Assembly: GCA_002699145.1 (NCBI GenBank) | Contig: PABK01000054.1 | Coordinates: forward strand, 1-64,000 | Direction of reading: 5' to 3' | Origin: Halioglobus sp. | Lineage (GTDB): Bacteria > Pseudomonadota > Gammaproteobacteria > Pseudomonadales > Halieaceae | Length of the DNA stretch: 64,000 nucleotides | In this document: piece after piece, positions 17,774 through 27,104 of the stretch | Layout: every line of letters begins with the position of its first letter | How positions within the stretch are numbered: position 1 is the first letter of the stretch | Notes under the pieces: generated by a model | The model's database searches: none | The model's input: the letters and a program-made list of their open reading frames with translations, nothing else | Told to the model about the DNA's origin: nothing | Translations under genes and position numbers: made by a program

Positions 17774-18064
17774 TTACTGCGGGGCGGCCATGAATTCGAT
17801 CAGGGCCTTGTATTCTTCGTCAGTACAGTCCGCGCACAAACCGGTGGGCGGCATGCCGTTGAGGCCGTTTTTAACCGACGCCACGAGCGCGTCCATGCCC
17901 TTGGCCATGCGCTCTTCCCAGGCTGCCGTGTCACCGGTTTTGGGCGCGCCGGCCGCGCCGGACATATGGCAGGCGAAGCAGGAAGTCTGGTACTTGGGCG
18001 GGGCATCAGCGCCCCAGGCGCTGGCGGCCAGGCTCATCAGTGCGACGGCAAACAGCTTTTTCAT
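17774..18064 (-). CDS. cytochrome c5 family protein
   Basis: A 96-residue class I cytochrome with a signal peptide (cleavage near WGAD) and one haem motif, CFACH at residues 29-33. It also has the CADC pair near the C terminus that forms the disulphide typical of cytochrome c5. A methionine axial ligand is likely in GMPPTG. It is a soluble or weakly membrane-bound periplasmic carrier. It is the first gene of the leftward cytochrome c5, cytochrome c4, dsbA unit and is divergent from engB 118 bases away. Confidence 0.92.
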   Translation of the reverse strand: MKKLFAVALMSLAASAWGADAPPKYQTSCFACHMSGAAGAPKTGDTAAWEERMAKGMDALVASVKNGLNGMPPTGLCADCTDEEYKALIEFMAAPQ

Positions 18065-18141
18065 GGCAATTCCTCACGGGGATTCAACGCGCCCACACGG
18101 CGCTCAAGCATTTGATAACAGGCGAAAAAAAGCTGTGGCAT

Positions 18142-18147
18142 TATATA
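18142..18147 (+). promoter_or_regulatory. candidate -10 element for engB
   Basis: TATATA at 18142-18147, preceded by GGCATT, lies 35 bases before the engB start in the AT-rich gap shared with the divergent cytochrome genes. The -35 region is weak. The same gap must also hold the cytochrome c5 promoter. Confidence 0.35.
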
Positions 18148-18182
18148 CGAGATCCCCCCAGCGAAAAAGGCGATCCCCGCCG

Positions 18183-18848
18183 ATGACAGATTCCGAGCCA
18201 GCATCCACCCCGGAGGTCCCGGACTACCGCCGCGCGCGCTTCCTCACCAGCGCCGCGAAGCTGTCCCAGTGCCCCGGGGACACGGGCTGGGAGGTCGCCT
18301 TCGCGGGCCGCTCCAACGCTGGAAAATCCAGTGCTATCAATAGCTTGACTGGTAACAAGAAGCTCGCCAAGACCTCCCGGACACCCGGGCGCACCCAGCT
18401 GATCAACTTTTTTGAGCTGTCCGACTGCCAGCGCCTGGTGGACCTGCCGGGCTACGGCTTCGCCAAGGTGCCCCAGGCGGTAAAAAAGGAGTGGACGAAA
18501 CAGCTCGAGTACTACCTGCAGCGGCGCCAGAGCCTGCGCGGCCTGATCCTGCTGATGGACGTGCGCCACCCGCTGCAGCCCTTCGACCAGCAGATGCTCG
18601 ACTGGGCGGTGGCCGCCGCCATGCCCGTGCACATCCTGCTGACCAAGGCCGACAAGCTCAAGCGCGGCGCGGCCAGCCAGGCGCTGCTGGCGGTGCGCGG
18701 CGAGATCGCGCCGTGGGAAGGCATGGTCAGCGCACAGCTGTTTTCCGCGCTCAAGCACGACGGCCACGGCGAACTCAGGCAGGTGCTGGACGCCTGGCTG
18801 ACGGACGCCAGCGTCTACGCGCAGGAGGAAGAGGAAGGGCCGGGGTAA
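18183..18848 (+). CDS. engB: ribosome biogenesis GTP-binding protein EngB/YihA/YsxC
   Basis: EngB is an essential GTPase needed for assembly of the large ribosomal subunit. All GTPase motifs are present in the 221-residue chain: G1 GRSNAGKS, G2 threonine in RTPGRTQ, G3 DLPGYG, and G4 TKADK. The start at 18183 gives the usual length; an open frame further upstream has no start signal and would extend into the cytochrome promoter region. The gene is convergent with polA, separated by a 263-base structured gap, the arrangement seen in E. coli and Pseudomonas. Confidence 0.96.
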   Translation: MTDSEPASTPEVPDYRRARFLTSAAKLSQCPGDTGWEVAFAGRSNAGKSSAINSLTGNKKLAKTSRTPGRTQLINFFELSDCQRLVDLPGYGFAKVPQAVKKEWTKQLEYYLQRRQSLRGLILLMDVRHPLQPFDQQMLDWAVAAAMPVHILLTKADKLKRGAASQALLAVRGEIAPWEGMVSAQLFSALKHDGHGELRQVLDAWLTDASVYAQEEEEGPG

Positions 18849-18883
18849 AAAACCCGGCTGCCTTTAGGGGCAAGGCAGCCGGG
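18847..18883 (-). terminator. strong rho-independent terminator, leftward
   Basis: A perfect 12-base stem (18853-18864 paired with 18872-18883) with a 7-base loop is followed on the minus strand by six T residues at 18852-18847. The T run lies only on this strand, so the main direction is leftward, for polA or a small RNA. The T run overlaps the end of engB. Confidence 0.85.
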
Positions 18884-18940
18884 ACACCTAGGGTCTCTGG
18901 GAACTAGAGACTTTCCATTCGTGACCACGGAGATAGTCAC
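18847..18940 (-). ncRNA. candidate small RNA at the Spot 42/ErsA locus
   Basis: The polA-engB gap is the position of spf (Spot 42) in enterics and of ErsA in Pseudomonas, both transcribed in the polA direction. Here the minus strand reads through a hairpin at 18912-18947 (CATTCGT and ACGAATG arms), another at 18893-18912 (GTCTCT and AGAGAC arms), and ends in a strong terminator at 18847-18883. A weak -10 (TACATT, about 18949) precedes. The 5' end is approximate. Sequence identity to Spot 42 or ErsA was not recognised; the call rests on position, strand, structure and terminator. Confidence 0.5.
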
Positions 18941-18983
18941 TAACGAATGTAGCAGACGCTACGGTAACTGTGACCCGCCCGCC

Positions 18984-19025
18984 GCGCATAAGTTCCCGAA
19001 GTGTGAGGCAGCTCTCCTTATGCGC
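18984..19025. other. inverted repeat in the polA-engB gap
   Basis: A perfect nine-base inverted repeat, GCGCATAAG (18984-18992) and CTTATGCGC (19017-19025), brackets 24 bases. It lies between the end of polA and the candidate small RNA, and could be a second RNA hairpin, a processing site, or an operator. It has no T run. Confidence 0.45.
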
Positions 19026-19111
19026 CACCCGCAGCGACGGCGCTGAACCAGTGGGCGGCGGGGCACCCCTGTTCAGGCCCTGCCACGGCTGGCGCGCCCG
19101 GGCGCGGCCGC

Positions 19112-21826
19112 TCAGTGGGCCTCGTCCCAGTTGTCGCCGACCCCCGCCTCGACCAGCAGCGGGATGGCCAGTTCGGCGGCGCCGGACATGAGCGCGCAGA
19201 TCTTCTCGCCGACCGCCTCCACCTCGGCGGCGGCCACCTCGAACACCAGTTCGTCGTGCACCTGCATGATCATGCGCGCATCCGCCGCGCCGCCCTGCAG
19301 CCAGTCATCCACCGCCAGCATCGCCTTCTTGATGATGTCCGCGGCGGTGCCCTGCATGGGCGCGTTGATGGCGGTGCGCTCTGCGGCCTGCACGCGCATC
19401 TTGTTGCGCGCGTTGATCTCCGGCAGGTACAGGCGGCGGCCGAACAGCGTCTCCACATAGCCCTGTTCCCTGGCCAGGGCGCGGGTGCTGTCCATGTAGT
19501 CGGCCACGCCGGGGTAGCGCTCGAAGTAGCGGTCGATGTACTCCTGCGCCTCGTGGCGGCCCAGGTGCAACTGCCGCGCCAGGCCGAAGGCCGACATGCC
19601 GTAGATCAGGCCGAAGTTGATCGCCTTGGCCTTGCGTCGCTGTTCCGCGGAGACCGACTCCACGCCGACCTCGAACACTTCCGCGGCGGTGGCGCGGTGC
19701 ACGTCCTGGCCCTCGTTGAAGGCGCGCAGCAGGCCCTCGTCGCCGGACAGGTGCGCCATGATGCGCAGCTCGATCTGCGAATAGTCGGCGGCGAGGATGC
19801 GGTAGCCCTGCGGCGCGATGAAGGCCTGGCGGATGCGCCTGCCCTCCTCCGTGCGAATCGGGATGTTCTGCAGGTTGGGGTCCGAGGAGGACAGCCGCCC
19901 GGTGGCAGTCACCGCCTGGTGGTAGGAGGTGTGCACCCGCCCCGTCTCCGCGTTGATCATCCCGGGCAGCTTGTCGGTGTAGGTGGACTTGAGCTTGCTC
20001 AGGCTGCGGTACTCCAGCAGCAGTTTCGGCAGTGGGTAATCCAGCGCCAGTTCGACCAGCACCTCCTCGGCGGTGGACGGCGCGCCCTTGGGCGTCTTCT
20101 TGATCACCGGCAACTCGAGTTTCTCAAACAGGATCTCGCCGAGCTGCTTCGGCGAACCGAGGTTGAACTCCTGCCCGGCCATGTCGTAGGCCTCCTGCTG
20201 CAGTTGCAGCAGCCGCTCGCCCAGCCGGGCGCTGTGCGCGTCCAGCATTTCCCGCGAGATCAGCGCGCCGCGGCGCTCGATGCGCGACAGCACCGGCACC
20301 AGCGGCACCTCGATATCGGTGAACACACAGGTCAACTCGCCCTGCCCCTGCAGCTTCGGCCACAGCGCCCGGTGCAGTTGCAAGGTGACATCGGCGTCCT
20401 CGGCGGCGTAGGGCCCGGCCTCTTCCAGCTTGATGTCATTGAAGCTCAGCTGTTTCGCCCCCTTGCCGGCGATATCCTCGAAGTGGATGGTCTTGCGGCC
20501 CAGGTATTTCAGCGCGAGGCTGTCCATGTCGTGGCGCGTCGCGGTGGAATCCAGCACGTAGGATTCGAGCATGGTGTCGAAGCGGATGCCGCGCAGGGTG
20601 ATGCCGTGGTTGGCCAGCACGCTGGCGTCGTACTTGAGGTTCTGCCCGACCTTGGCGCGGGATTCGTCTTCCAGCAGCGGCCGCAGCTGCTCCAGCACGG
20701 CGTCGCGCTCCAGTTGCGGCGGCGCGCCCAGGTAGTCGTGGCCCAGAGGCACGTAGGCCGCCGTACCCGGCTCCACCGCGAACGACACGCCGACGATGCG
20801 CGCGGCCATGTAGTCCAGGCTGGTGGTTTCCGTATCGAAGGCGAACAACTCGGCCTGCTGCAGGACGTCCAGCCAGGCGTCGAGTTCCTCCTGTGCGGTG
20901 ATGATGGCGTAGTTGACGTCCTGCGCCGGCGCCGCCTCCTCGCCGCCCTCCCCGAGCAACTCGTCGAGCCAGCCGCGAAACTCCAGGCGGGTGAACCAGT
21001 CGACCAGCGCGGCGTTGTCCGGCGCCGCGTTGGCCAGTTCCGAGGGAGCCAGGGCCAGTTCGACGTCCGTCTTGATCGTGGCCAGTTCATAGGACAGGTA
21101 GGCGTTGTCGCGCTGCGCTTCCAGTTTCGCACCCAGGCTCTTGGCGCCGCGCAGGGACAGCCCCGCCACCTTGTCCAGGTTGGCGTAGATGTCCTCGAGG
21201 CCACCCAGGCCCTGCAACAGGCCAAGGGCCGTCTTCTCGCCGACACCGGGTACACCGGGGATGTTGTCGACCTTGTCGCCCATCAGCGCCAGGAAGTCGA
21301 TGATCCGCGCCGGGGGTATACCGAATTTTTCCTCCACCGCGGCCTCGTCCAGCGTCGTCTCGGTCATGGTGTTGACCAGGGTGGTGTTGGCATCGACCAG
21401 CTGGGCCATGTCCTTGTCGCCGGTGGAGATGACGACCGCCCTGCCCTCGGCGCTGGCGCGCCGCGCCAGCGTGCCGATGACATCGTCCGCCTCCACTCCG
21501 GGTTCACAGATAAACGGCAGGCCCATGGCCTTGACGATCTCGTGGATGGGTTCGATCTGCTCGCGCAGCTCGTCCGGCATGGGCGGCCGGTTGGCCTTGT
21601 ATTGCGCGAAGATGTCGTCGCGAAACGTCTTCCCCTTGGCGTCGAAGACCACCGCCACCGGGCTGTCCGGGTACTCGGTCACCAGCTTGCGCAACATGCT
21701 GATGACGCCGCGCACCGCGCCGGTGTTGCGGCCGTCGGAGGTGGTCAGCATGGGCAGGGCGTGGAAAGCGCGGTAGACGTAGGACGATCCATCCACCAGG
21801 ACGATGGGGGCAGGTTTCGCGGGCAT
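19112..21826 (-). CDS. polA: DNA polymerase I
   Basis: PolA fills gaps and removes RNA primers. The 904-residue chain has three complete domains: a 5'-3' exonuclease (residues 1 to about 300), a 3'-5' exonuclease starting near FDTETTSLD that keeps the proofreading D-x-E, and the polymerase with motif A (DYSQIELR, about residue 680), motif B ([10 protein letters not shown]) and motif C (QVHDELV, about residue 855). ATG at 21826 is preferred; a GTG nine bases upstream is possible. It is transcribed toward engB, with the candidate small RNA between. Confidence 0.98.
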   Translation of the reverse strand: MPAKPAPIVLVDGSSYVYRAFHALPMLTTSDGRNTGAVRGVISMLRKLVTEYPDSPVAVVFDAKGKTFRDDIFAQYKANRPPMPDELREQIEPIHEIVKAMGLPFICEPGVEADDVIGTLARRASAEGRAVVISTGDKDMAQLVDANTTLVNTMTETTLDEAAVEEKFGIPPARIIDFLALMGDKVDNIPGVPGVGEKTALGLLQGLGGLEDIYANLDKVAGLSLRGAKSLGAKLEAQRDNAYLSYELATIKTDVELALAPSELANAAPDNAALVDWFTRLEFRGWLDELLGEGGEEAAPAQDVNYAIITAQEELDAWLDVLQQAELFAFDTETTSLDYMAARIVGVSFAVEPGTAAYVPLGHDYLGAPPQLERDAVLEQLRPLLEDESRAKVGQNLKYDASVLANHGITLRGIRFDTMLESYVLDSTATRHDMDSLALKYLGRKTIHFEDIAGKGAKQLSFNDIKLEEAGPYAAEDADVTLQLHRALWPKLQGQGELTCVFTDIEVPLVPVLSRIERRGALISREMLDAHSARLGERLLQLQQEAYDMAGQEFNLGSPKQLGEILFEKLELPVIKKTPKGAPSTAEEVLVELALDYPLPKLLLEYRSLSKLKSTYTDKLPGMINAETGRVHTSYHQAVTATGRLSSSDPNLQNIPIRTEEGRRIRQAFIAPQGYRILAADYSQIELRIMAHLSGDEGLLRAFNEGQDVHRATAAEVFEVGVESVSAEQRRKAKAINFGLIYGMSAFGLARQLHLGRHEAQEYIDRYFERYPGVADYMDSTRALAREQGYVETLFGRRLYLPEINARNKMRVQAAERTAINAPMQGTAADIIKKAMLAVDDWLQGGAADARMIMQVHDELVFEVAAAEVEAVGEKICALMSGAAELAIPLLVEAGVGDNWDEAH

Positions 21827-21988
21827 AGGACTCACACGTTCAATGGGGTCGGGCGACGCGATCGGCCCGGGGGCGCCCGCCGCGCCGCACGACAGGCATT
21901 AAAGCCCATCCGCCGGGAAATTGCCACGACAGGGCCGGGGTGCGGCGGCGACACAGGGCGGCGCGCGCCGCGCGGCCAGGTGCACAAC

Positions 21989-22189
21989 TGTTACTTTTTC
22001 ACAATTTGCCGTTACTGTTCTTAACGATTGTTAATAAAAAGTCGAGAAAAGTTCAAAAACAACAACTTAACATTGATTCTTCCAGCATTTCTGCGACATT
22101 AGGTGATCTGTATCGCGGCCATAGGGGTATACAATGGCCGAAAGATGTTACCATGGTAACACTTACAGTAACACTCGATGGAGAGTAAC
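21989..22189 (+). promoter_or_regulatory. GTTAC/GTAAC cluster with a 16-bp palindrome
   Basis: The 364-base gap between polA and the secreted protein gene has no gene. Its right half is AT-rich and contains TGTTAC at 21989, GTTAC at 22011, the perfect palindrome TGTTACCATGGTAACA at 22146-22161, GTAACA at 22168-22173 and GTAAC at 22185-22189, the last immediately before the ATG at 22191. The same words crowd the region before the gene at 6108. A dimeric regulator with a GTTAC half-site is the simplest explanation. Confidence 0.45.
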
Positions 22190-22190
22190 G

Positions 22191-22496
22191 ATGACTACAC
22201 GACTGATCGCAGGGCTGCTGACGGCCCTTGCCGCAACCACGGCGACGGCCCAGGACAGCGTGTCGGCCGCCGCGGGCATCGCCCAGGCGGGCTGGGGCAG
22301 CCAGCAGGCCGCCTACCGCGACGCGGCGACGAGCGACACTGAGAGCCAATATGAAACTTACACGGTGGAAGCTTCCCTGCAGGGGCAGATCGCCAGTGAG
22401 ATCAAGGGCGACCTGGACAGCCGCCTGGCGCGAGAGCTGGAGCTGAGCCTGCCCGCCGAGTACGCCGGCGACACCCAGTTAGTCAGCAACAACTAA
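22191..22496 (+). CDS. small secreted protein of unknown function
   Basis: The 101-residue protein starts at an ATG preceded by GGAG and a GTAAC word. It has a signal peptide with probable cleavage after TATAQ (about residue 20). The mature part is acidic, rich in alanine, serine and glutamine, and predicted helical; it lacks cysteine. I recognise no family. The in-frame start at 22134 lies inside the regulatory palindrome and is unlikely. It is divergent from polA and convergent with the SCO gene, so it is an isolated unit. Confidence 0.65.
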   Translation: MTTRLIAGLLTALAATTATAQDSVSAAAGIAQAGWGSQQAAYRDAATSDTESQYETYTVEASLQGQIASEIKGDLDSRLARELELSLPAEYAGDTQLVSNN

Positions 22497-22512
22497 CTGT
22501 AAGTCGCCCGCC

Positions 22513-23163
22513 TCAGAAGGACTTGTCCCAGGCGGTGCGGGCTGAGCGATAGGTGCTCAACATCTTCGCCTGGTCCAGCGGCGCCTTGAAGAAGCCGTGA
22601 TAGTCCCCCCGGGGGTTTATCAGTACCACATTGGCACTATGATCTACCTGGTAGTCGTCGCCCTGCCCGGGCACCTTGCGGAACGGGGTGTTCAACGCGG
22701 TGGCGAAACGGTGCACATCCAGGAACTCACCGGTCACGCCGACGAACGCCTCGTTGAAGTAGGGCACGTAGCTGGCCAATTGCTCCACCGTGTCTCGCGC
22801 CGGGTCGACGCTCACCATCACCACCTGCGTATCCGCCGCCTCGTCGTCGTCCAGGGCGCCGACAAAGCCGTCGAGAAACGACATGGTGGTAGGGCAGATA
22901 TCCGGGCAGTGGGTAAAGCCGAAGAACACCAGGCTCCAGCGCCCCTCGAACCGCTCCCGGGTGAACGCCGCCCCGTGGTGGTCCAGCAGGCGGATCTCGC
23001 CGAAATTGCGCGGCGTCTCGTGCAGGTAGAGCCCGTTGACCTGCATCTCCAGCGGGCTCATCGTGCGCGGCACGCCCATGCGGTAGACAAAGCCTCCCAC
23101 CAGCAGCGCCATGAACAGCAGCAACAGGGCGATGGTCAGGGCGACCCGGCGCGACTGGCTCAC
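22513..23163 (-). CDS. SCO1/SenC family copper chaperone
   Basis: SCO proteins deliver copper to the CuA site of cytochrome c oxidase subunit II. The 216-residue chain begins at a GTG that overlaps the ctaB stop (GTGA), has one N-terminal membrane helix, and a thioredoxin-like domain with HCPDICPTT (the copper-binding C-x-x-x-C) and the conserved histidine in VDHSANV. It is the last gene of the leftward oxidase operon. Confidence 0.95.
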   Translation of the reverse strand: MSQSRRVALTIALLLLFMALLVGGFVYRMGVPRTMSPLEMQVNGLYLHETPRNFGEIRLLDHHGAAFTRERFEGRWSLVFFGFTHCPDICPTTMSFLDGFVGALDDDEAADTQVVMVSVDPARDTVEQLASYVPYFNEAFVGVTGEFLDVHRFATALNTPFRKVPGQGDDYQVDHSANVVLINPRGDYHGFFKAPLDQAKMLSTYRSARTAWDKSF

Positions 23164-24074
23164 GCGGCATAGCCCCCGCTGCCCTGTATGGGAAACAGGT
23201 AGTGGTCTATCAGCATGATGACGAACAGGGCCATGAGGTAGATGATCGAGTAGCGAAAGGTCTCCATCGGCGCCTTGGGGTTCCTGTCGCGCAACAGCTC
23301 CACGGCCCAGAAGAGAAAACCGCCCCCGAGCACCACCGCCCCAAGCAGGTACAGGGGGCCGCTCATGCGCGTGGCGAAGGGCAGCAGGGTGATCAGGAAC
23401 ATGATGATGGTGTAGAGCAGGATATGCAGCTTGGTGAAGGCCACCCCGTGGGTCACCGGCAACATGGGTATCTCCACCGCCGCGTACTCCTCGCGCCGGG
23501 CAATGGCCAGGGCCCAGAAATGGGGCGGTGTCCAGGCGAAGATAATCAGCACCAGCAACAGCGCGTGGCCGTGGATCTCGCCGGTCACCGCGGTCCAGCC
23601 GAGCAGGGGCGGGGCGGCCCCGGCGAGACCGCCGATAACGATATTCTGCGGCGTGGCGCGCTTCAGGAACATGGTGTAGACAAAGGCGTAACCGACCAGG
23701 GAAGCCAGGGTCAGCCACGCGGTGAGCGGGTTGATCCAGCGCAGCAGGATGTACATGCCGGCGGCGCCCAGCGCCAGGGCGAACAGGCCCGCCTGCAGGT
23801 TGCCCACGCGGCCCTGGGCGAGGGGGCGCTTGCGGGTGCGGGCCATCTTCTGGTCGACGCGCTGGTCCACCAGGTGATTGACCGCCGCCGCCGCGCCGGC
23901 GCACAGGGCGATACCGAGATTGCCCAGCAGCAGCACGCGCAGGGGCACCATGCCCGGCACCGCCATGAACATGCCGATCACCGAGGTCAGGATCATCAGC
24001 AGCACGACATTGGGCTTGGTCAGCTCCTTGTAGTCGCGCCAGGTCGCCGCGCCTGTCTGTTGCATCTCACTCAT
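23160..24074 (-). CDS. ctaB: protohaem IX farnesyltransferase (haem O synthase)
   Basis: This enzyme adds a farnesyl group to protohaem to make haem O. The product of about 304 residues has multiple membrane helices and the UbiA-family signatures [12 protein letters not shown] (first aspartate-rich motif) and YKELTKPNV at the N terminus. The ATG at 24074 is used; a GTG at 24089 overlapping the previous gene is an alternative. In related operons ctaA (haem A synthase) sits directly upstream, but here the previous gene ends within 15 bases and no ctaA is present. Confidence 0.95.
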   Translation of the reverse strand: MSEMQQTGAATWRDYKELTKPNVVLLMILTSVIGMFMAVPGMVPLRVLLLGNLGIALCAGAAAAVNHLVDQRVDQKMARTRKRPLAQGRVGNLQAGLFALALGAAGMYILLRWINPLTAWLTLASLVGYAFVYTMFLKRATPQNIVIGGLAGAAPPLLGWTAVTGEIHGHALLLVLIIFAWTPPHFWALAIARREEYAAVEIPMLPVTHGVAFTKLHILLYTIIMFLITLLPFATRMSGPLYLLGAVVLGGGFLFWAVELLRDRNPKAPMETFRYSIIYLMALFVIMLIDHYLFPIQGSGGYAA

Positions 24075-24081
24075 CGGGGTC

Positions 24082-24729
24082 TCAGCCACTGGAGTTCTTC
24101 AGCAGGAATTTCAGGTCAGCGATGACATCCTTGTAACCGACCTCGCTATTGTAGGACATCATGATCCAGCCGCGAGGGTCCACCAGGTACCAGGTGCTGG
24201 GGTCCTGGTCGTGTTCGGGAAACAGCGCGGCCAGGGCCTGCGGGTCGCTGTGCAGGGCGACCAGCCCGCGGTGCTCGCCGTCCACCAGGGCGGCGAGGTT
24301 CGGCGGGGCAGGGGGCCCGTCGGACAGCTGCGATACCGCCAGGGCGGTGACCTGCGGCGCCGCCCCGCCGAGGTACACGCGCTGCAGGCGGTTGAAATAC
24401 TTGCCGGTGGCGACGTGGATCTGCCGGGTCAGGTAGAGCAGGTGCTCGCAGTCGGCGGCGCAGTCCTGCCTCCCGGGCACGAGCATGGTCCAGCGCGGCT
24501 CCAGGCTGGCGTAGGGATGGGGCGCGCCATCGGCGTCGCGCAGCGGCGCCGCGTCGATTTGCCGGGGCGGCTGCACCAGGCTGCCGCGGTTGGCCGTGCC
24601 CAGGGCGCTGACCAGGTCCAGGTCGCCGCGCACGACGAAGAACCACAGCCAGGTGGCGGCGAGAATCATGGTCAGCGGGATGCCGGCGATCAGCAGCAGC
24701 ACCATGCGCCCCCGGGCCGGAGTCGTCAT
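24082..24729 (-). CDS. oxidase-operon membrane protein, thioredoxin-like
   Basis: The 215-residue protein has one N-terminal membrane helix (about residues 10-30) and a soluble domain with DCAADCEHL, a C-x-x-x-C spacing like that of SCO proteins, followed by IHVATGK. The C-terminal [14 protein letters not shown] also resembles the strand of SCO-like thioredoxin folds. In Pseudomonas an uncharacterised gene holds the same place between SURF1 and ctaA. A role in copper or redox handling during oxidase assembly is an inference. It overlaps the SURF1 stop by four bases. Confidence 0.7.
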   Translation of the reverse strand: MTTPARGRMVLLLIAGIPLTMILAATWLWFFVVRGDLDLVSALGTANRGSLVQPPRQIDAAPLRDADGAPHPYASLEPRWTMLVPGRQDCAADCEHLLYLTRQIHVATGKYFNRLQRVYLGGAAPQVTALAVSQLSDGPPAPPNLAALVDGEHRGLVALHSDPQALAALFPEHDQDPSTWYLVDPRGWIMMSYNSEVGYKDVIADLKFLLKNSSG

Positions 24730-25490
24730 GAACTCGCCCCCCCGCGCCGCGCGCCCAGCCACTGGCGCAGGTTGCTGCCGCGCAGGACGTAAAGCAGCGC
24801 CAGTACCGCGGACATGGCGAACCACTGCACGGCGTAGCCAACATGTTTGGCCGGCCCGGTATTGACCACTTTCCACGCCACCGACAGGGCGCCGGGCTCA
24901 CCGGCGTCTATGCGCACGGGGTAGGGGAACAGCTCGCCGGCGCCGGCTTCAGCGCCCAGCTCGGCGGCCAGCCGGTCCATCTCCAGCGCCTGCACGCGCC
25001 GCGGCCAGCCGCTGGCAAATTTCTGTTCCTGCAGCAGGTAGGGCTTGCCGGGGGCGACGTAGATCTGCCCGCGCAGGGTGACCTCCCCGGGAACGGGCGG
25101 CACCTGGGGCAGTGAACGACGCGCCGGGTCCGCCGGCACCCAGCCGCGATTGACCAGGGCCAGGCCGCCGTCGCCCAGCTCGAACACGCCGACCACCTCG
25201 TTGCCGTAGCGCCCGTGCTGCATGCGGTTGTCGAGCAGGAAGTAGCGGTCCTGGAGAAAGCGACCGCGCAGCTGCACCGGCAGGTAGGCCAACTCTTCGG
25301 CGGGCGCTCCCGCGAGCTGCGCCAGGCGCGCCGGGTTGCGCGCCTGCTGCGCCTCGAAGGCCGCGCGCAAAGCCGCCTTTTCCTCCGCCCGCGCCAGCTG
25401 CCACACGCCAAGGCCCGCCAGCGCCGGCACCAGCAGCGCGGCGAACAGCGTGGTGCGCCACTCCGGCTCGAAGCGCAAAGGCGTGGTCAC
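24726..25490 (-). CDS. SURF1 family oxidase assembly protein
   Basis: SURF1 proteins help insert haem A into cytochrome c oxidase subunit I. The roughly 254-residue chain has a membrane helix at each end and, just before the first, EPEWRTTLF; after it GLGVWQLARA. These, with RGWVP and the final WFAMS region, are SURF1 hallmarks. A GTG at 25490 is favoured; a GTG at 25499 and an ATG at 25523 are alternatives. Confidence 0.9.
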   Translation of the reverse strand: MTTPLRFEPEWRTTLFAALLVPALAGLGVWQLARAEEKAALRAAFEAQQARNPARLAQLAGAPAEELAYLPVQLRGRFLQDRYFLLDNRMQHGRYGNEVVGVFELGDGGLALVNRGWVPADPARRSLPQVPPVPGEVTLRGQIYVAPGKPYLLQEQKFASGWPRRVQALEMDRLAAELGAEAGAGELFPYPVRIDAGEPGALSVAWKVVNTGPAKHVGYAVQWFAMSAVLALLYVLRGSNLRQWLGARRGGASS

Positions 25491-25575
25491 GGCGCACACC
25501 CGGGCCGGGCGCAAGCCGGGCATCCCGGCGCCGCGGGCGGCGCTGGTTTATACTGCGCGCAATGTCTGTTGGAGA

Positions 25576-25830
25576 ATGCCATTGTTAAAAGTCGCGATTG
25601 TCCTGTTCATGATTGCCCTGGTCGCCAGCCTGGGTAGTGGATTCTACTACCTGATGACCGACCAGGGGGACAAGAACCAGCGGCGTACCTTCCATTCTTT
25701 GGGGGTCCGCCTGGCGCTCGCCGTGTGCCTGGCGGGCCTGATCATCTTCGGCGTGGCCACCGGCCAGCTCGGACACCGCAACCCGTGGGACGCCGGGCCC
25801 AGGCCCGCCAGCCAAACGGCGCAGGACTGA
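25576..25830 (+). CDS. DUF2909 family twin-helix membrane protein
   Basis: An 84-residue protein with two membrane helices and the sequence RTFHSLGVRL between them. It is the small twin transmembrane protein (DUF2909) normally found between coxC and SURF1 in gammaproteobacteria. The start has TTGGAGA a few bases upstream of the ATG. Unlike the oxidase genes on both sides, it is on the plus strand, divergent from SURF1. Its role in oxidase assembly is presumed from this conserved position. Confidence 0.8.
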   Translation: MPLLKVAIVLFMIALVASLGSGFYYLMTDQGDKNQRRTFHSLGVRLALAVCLAGLIIFGVATGQLGHRNPWDAGPRPASQTAQD

Positions 25831-25863
25831 GCCTCTGGGCCGGGGGTGTGGGCAAGCGCTTCT

Positions 25864-26015
25864 GGATCCCCGCTTGCGCGGGGATGACGCGGCGCCGGTG
25901 GTGGTCGAATCTCGCGCCCGGACTGGATCCCCGCTTGCGCGGGGATGACGGGCGATTTCGCGCTCCGTGCGGGATGACTGGTGATTTCGTGCTCCACGCG
26001 GGGATGGCAAGCGAT
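25864..26015. repeat. REP-like palindromic repeats
   Basis: Two near-identical units, each a short palindrome CCCCGC-TTGC-GCGGGG flanked by GGAT and ATGACG, lie at 25864-25889 and 25925-25950. Two decayed copies (GATTTCGCGCTCCGTGCGGGATGAC and a similar unit) follow to about 26015. They fall in the 260-base gap between the DUF2909 gene and the convergent coxC end. Such units are common dispersed intergenic repeats of gammaproteobacteria and may act as transcription end or mRNA-stabilising elements. Confidence 0.75.
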
Positions 26016-26090
26016 TCGCGTCTACATGACGGCACGTAGGCAAGCTTCCCGGCGCCTGCAACGAGGCAGGGCGCCGATTGGAGCTGCTGG

Positions 26091-27062
26091 CTACAGGATG
26101 TACACGAACAGGAACAGGAACACCCAGACCACGTCCACGAAGTGCCAGTACCAGCTCGACGCCTCGAAGCCAAAGTGGTCATCCGCGGTAAAGTGCCCGC
26201 CACGCACCGAGCGCAGCAGCTGGATCAACAACATGGTCATGCCCATGAACACGTGGAAACCGTGGAAGCCCGTGAGCATGAAGAACGTCGAGCCGTAAAT
26301 GCCGGAGTTCAGGGTCAGGCCGAAGTGGGCGTAGGCCTCGTAGTACTCCAGCACCTGCAGGCAGAGGAAGATAATGCCCAGCAGCACGGTGATCGCCAGC
26401 CACAGGTTGAACTTCTTGCGCTCGCCGTTGAGGATGCCCTGGTGCGCGATGTGGCAGGTGAAGCTGGAGGACAGCAGGATGAGGGTGTTCCACAGCGGCA
26501 GCCAGGCGTACCAGGCCTTGGCCTCGGCGAACGCCATGCTGGTCTCGGCGCTGGTGAACGAACCGTTGTTGGCGATCGGCTGGGCCGCGGCGCCGCCCAC
26601 GGCTTCCTGCGGCGTGATCATCATCGGCCAGGAGAATTCGAAGCCCGGCCAGAGCAGGCCGTTCATGCGTCCCCCGTCGCCCTCGCCGGCCAGCCAGGGC
26701 CCGGCCAGGGTGCGCACGTAAAACAGCGCGCCGAAGAAGGCGAAGAAGAACATCACCTCGGAGAAGATGAACCAGAACATACCCAGTACGTAGGACTTCT
26801 TCAGCTGCACACTGTTCATGCCGGCGATGTTTTCGCGGATGGCGGTGCGGAACCAGACAAACAGGGTGCCCATGAAAAAGAACAGGCCGCAGAGGAAAAT
26901 TGACCAGGAACTGGTCGGCTCCGACGGGTCCCCGAAGGTCATGTCGTTCATGATGCTCGCCGCGCCGTATATGCTCAGCACCAGGCCGATCGTCGCGCAG
27001 ACCGCCAGCTTGCTCTTCTCCGGGACGTAGTACTTCTCGTACTCGGTGGAAGTCGATGTCAT
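26091..27062 (-). CDS. ctaE: cytochrome c oxidase subunit III
   Basis: The 323-residue protein has seven predicted membrane helices and typical subunit III features: FFFAFFGALFY in the third helix, LLSSSFTCHIAHQ, and a GFHGFHVFMG segment, ending with WHFVDVVWVFLF. It is longer than the usual 260-295 residues because of a loop insertion around residues 130-175 (EGDGGRMNG to TSAETSM), as in many marine gammaproteobacteria. It follows ctaG by 42 bases in the operon. Confidence 0.95.
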   Translation of the reverse strand: MTSTSTEYEKYYVPEKSKLAVCATIGLVLSIYGAASIMNDMTFGDPSEPTSSWSIFLCGLFFFMGTLFVWFRTAIRENIAGMNSVQLKKSYVLGMFWFIFSEVMFFFAFFGALFYVRTLAGPWLAGEGDGGRMNGLLWPGFEFSWPMMITPQEAVGGAAAQPIANNGSFTSAETSMAFAEAKAWYAWLPLWNTLILLSSSFTCHIAHQGILNGERKKFNLWLAITVLLGIIFLCLQVLEYYEAYAHFGLTLNSGIYGSTFFMLTGFHGFHVFMGMTMLLIQLLRSVRGGHFTADDHFGFEASSWYWHFVDVVWVFLFLFVYIL

Positions 27063-27104
27063 CTTCTCTCTCCGTATAATCCGCGCGGTTGCGGCAACCG
27101 CGCA

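Noticed and set aside
18110-18120. FNR/Anr-type box before the cytochrome c5 gene (TCAA-GCAT-TTGA)
   Set aside because: The half-sites are in the wrong orientation for the TTGAT-N4-ATCAA consensus.
19115-22024. 969-codon open frame opposite polA
   Set aside because: polA is certain on the other strand; the antisense frame has no motif and arises from high GC third positions.
25864-26015. short CRISPR array
   Set aside because: Only two good copies, palindromic and unevenly spaced, with no cas genes; fits REP-like elements.
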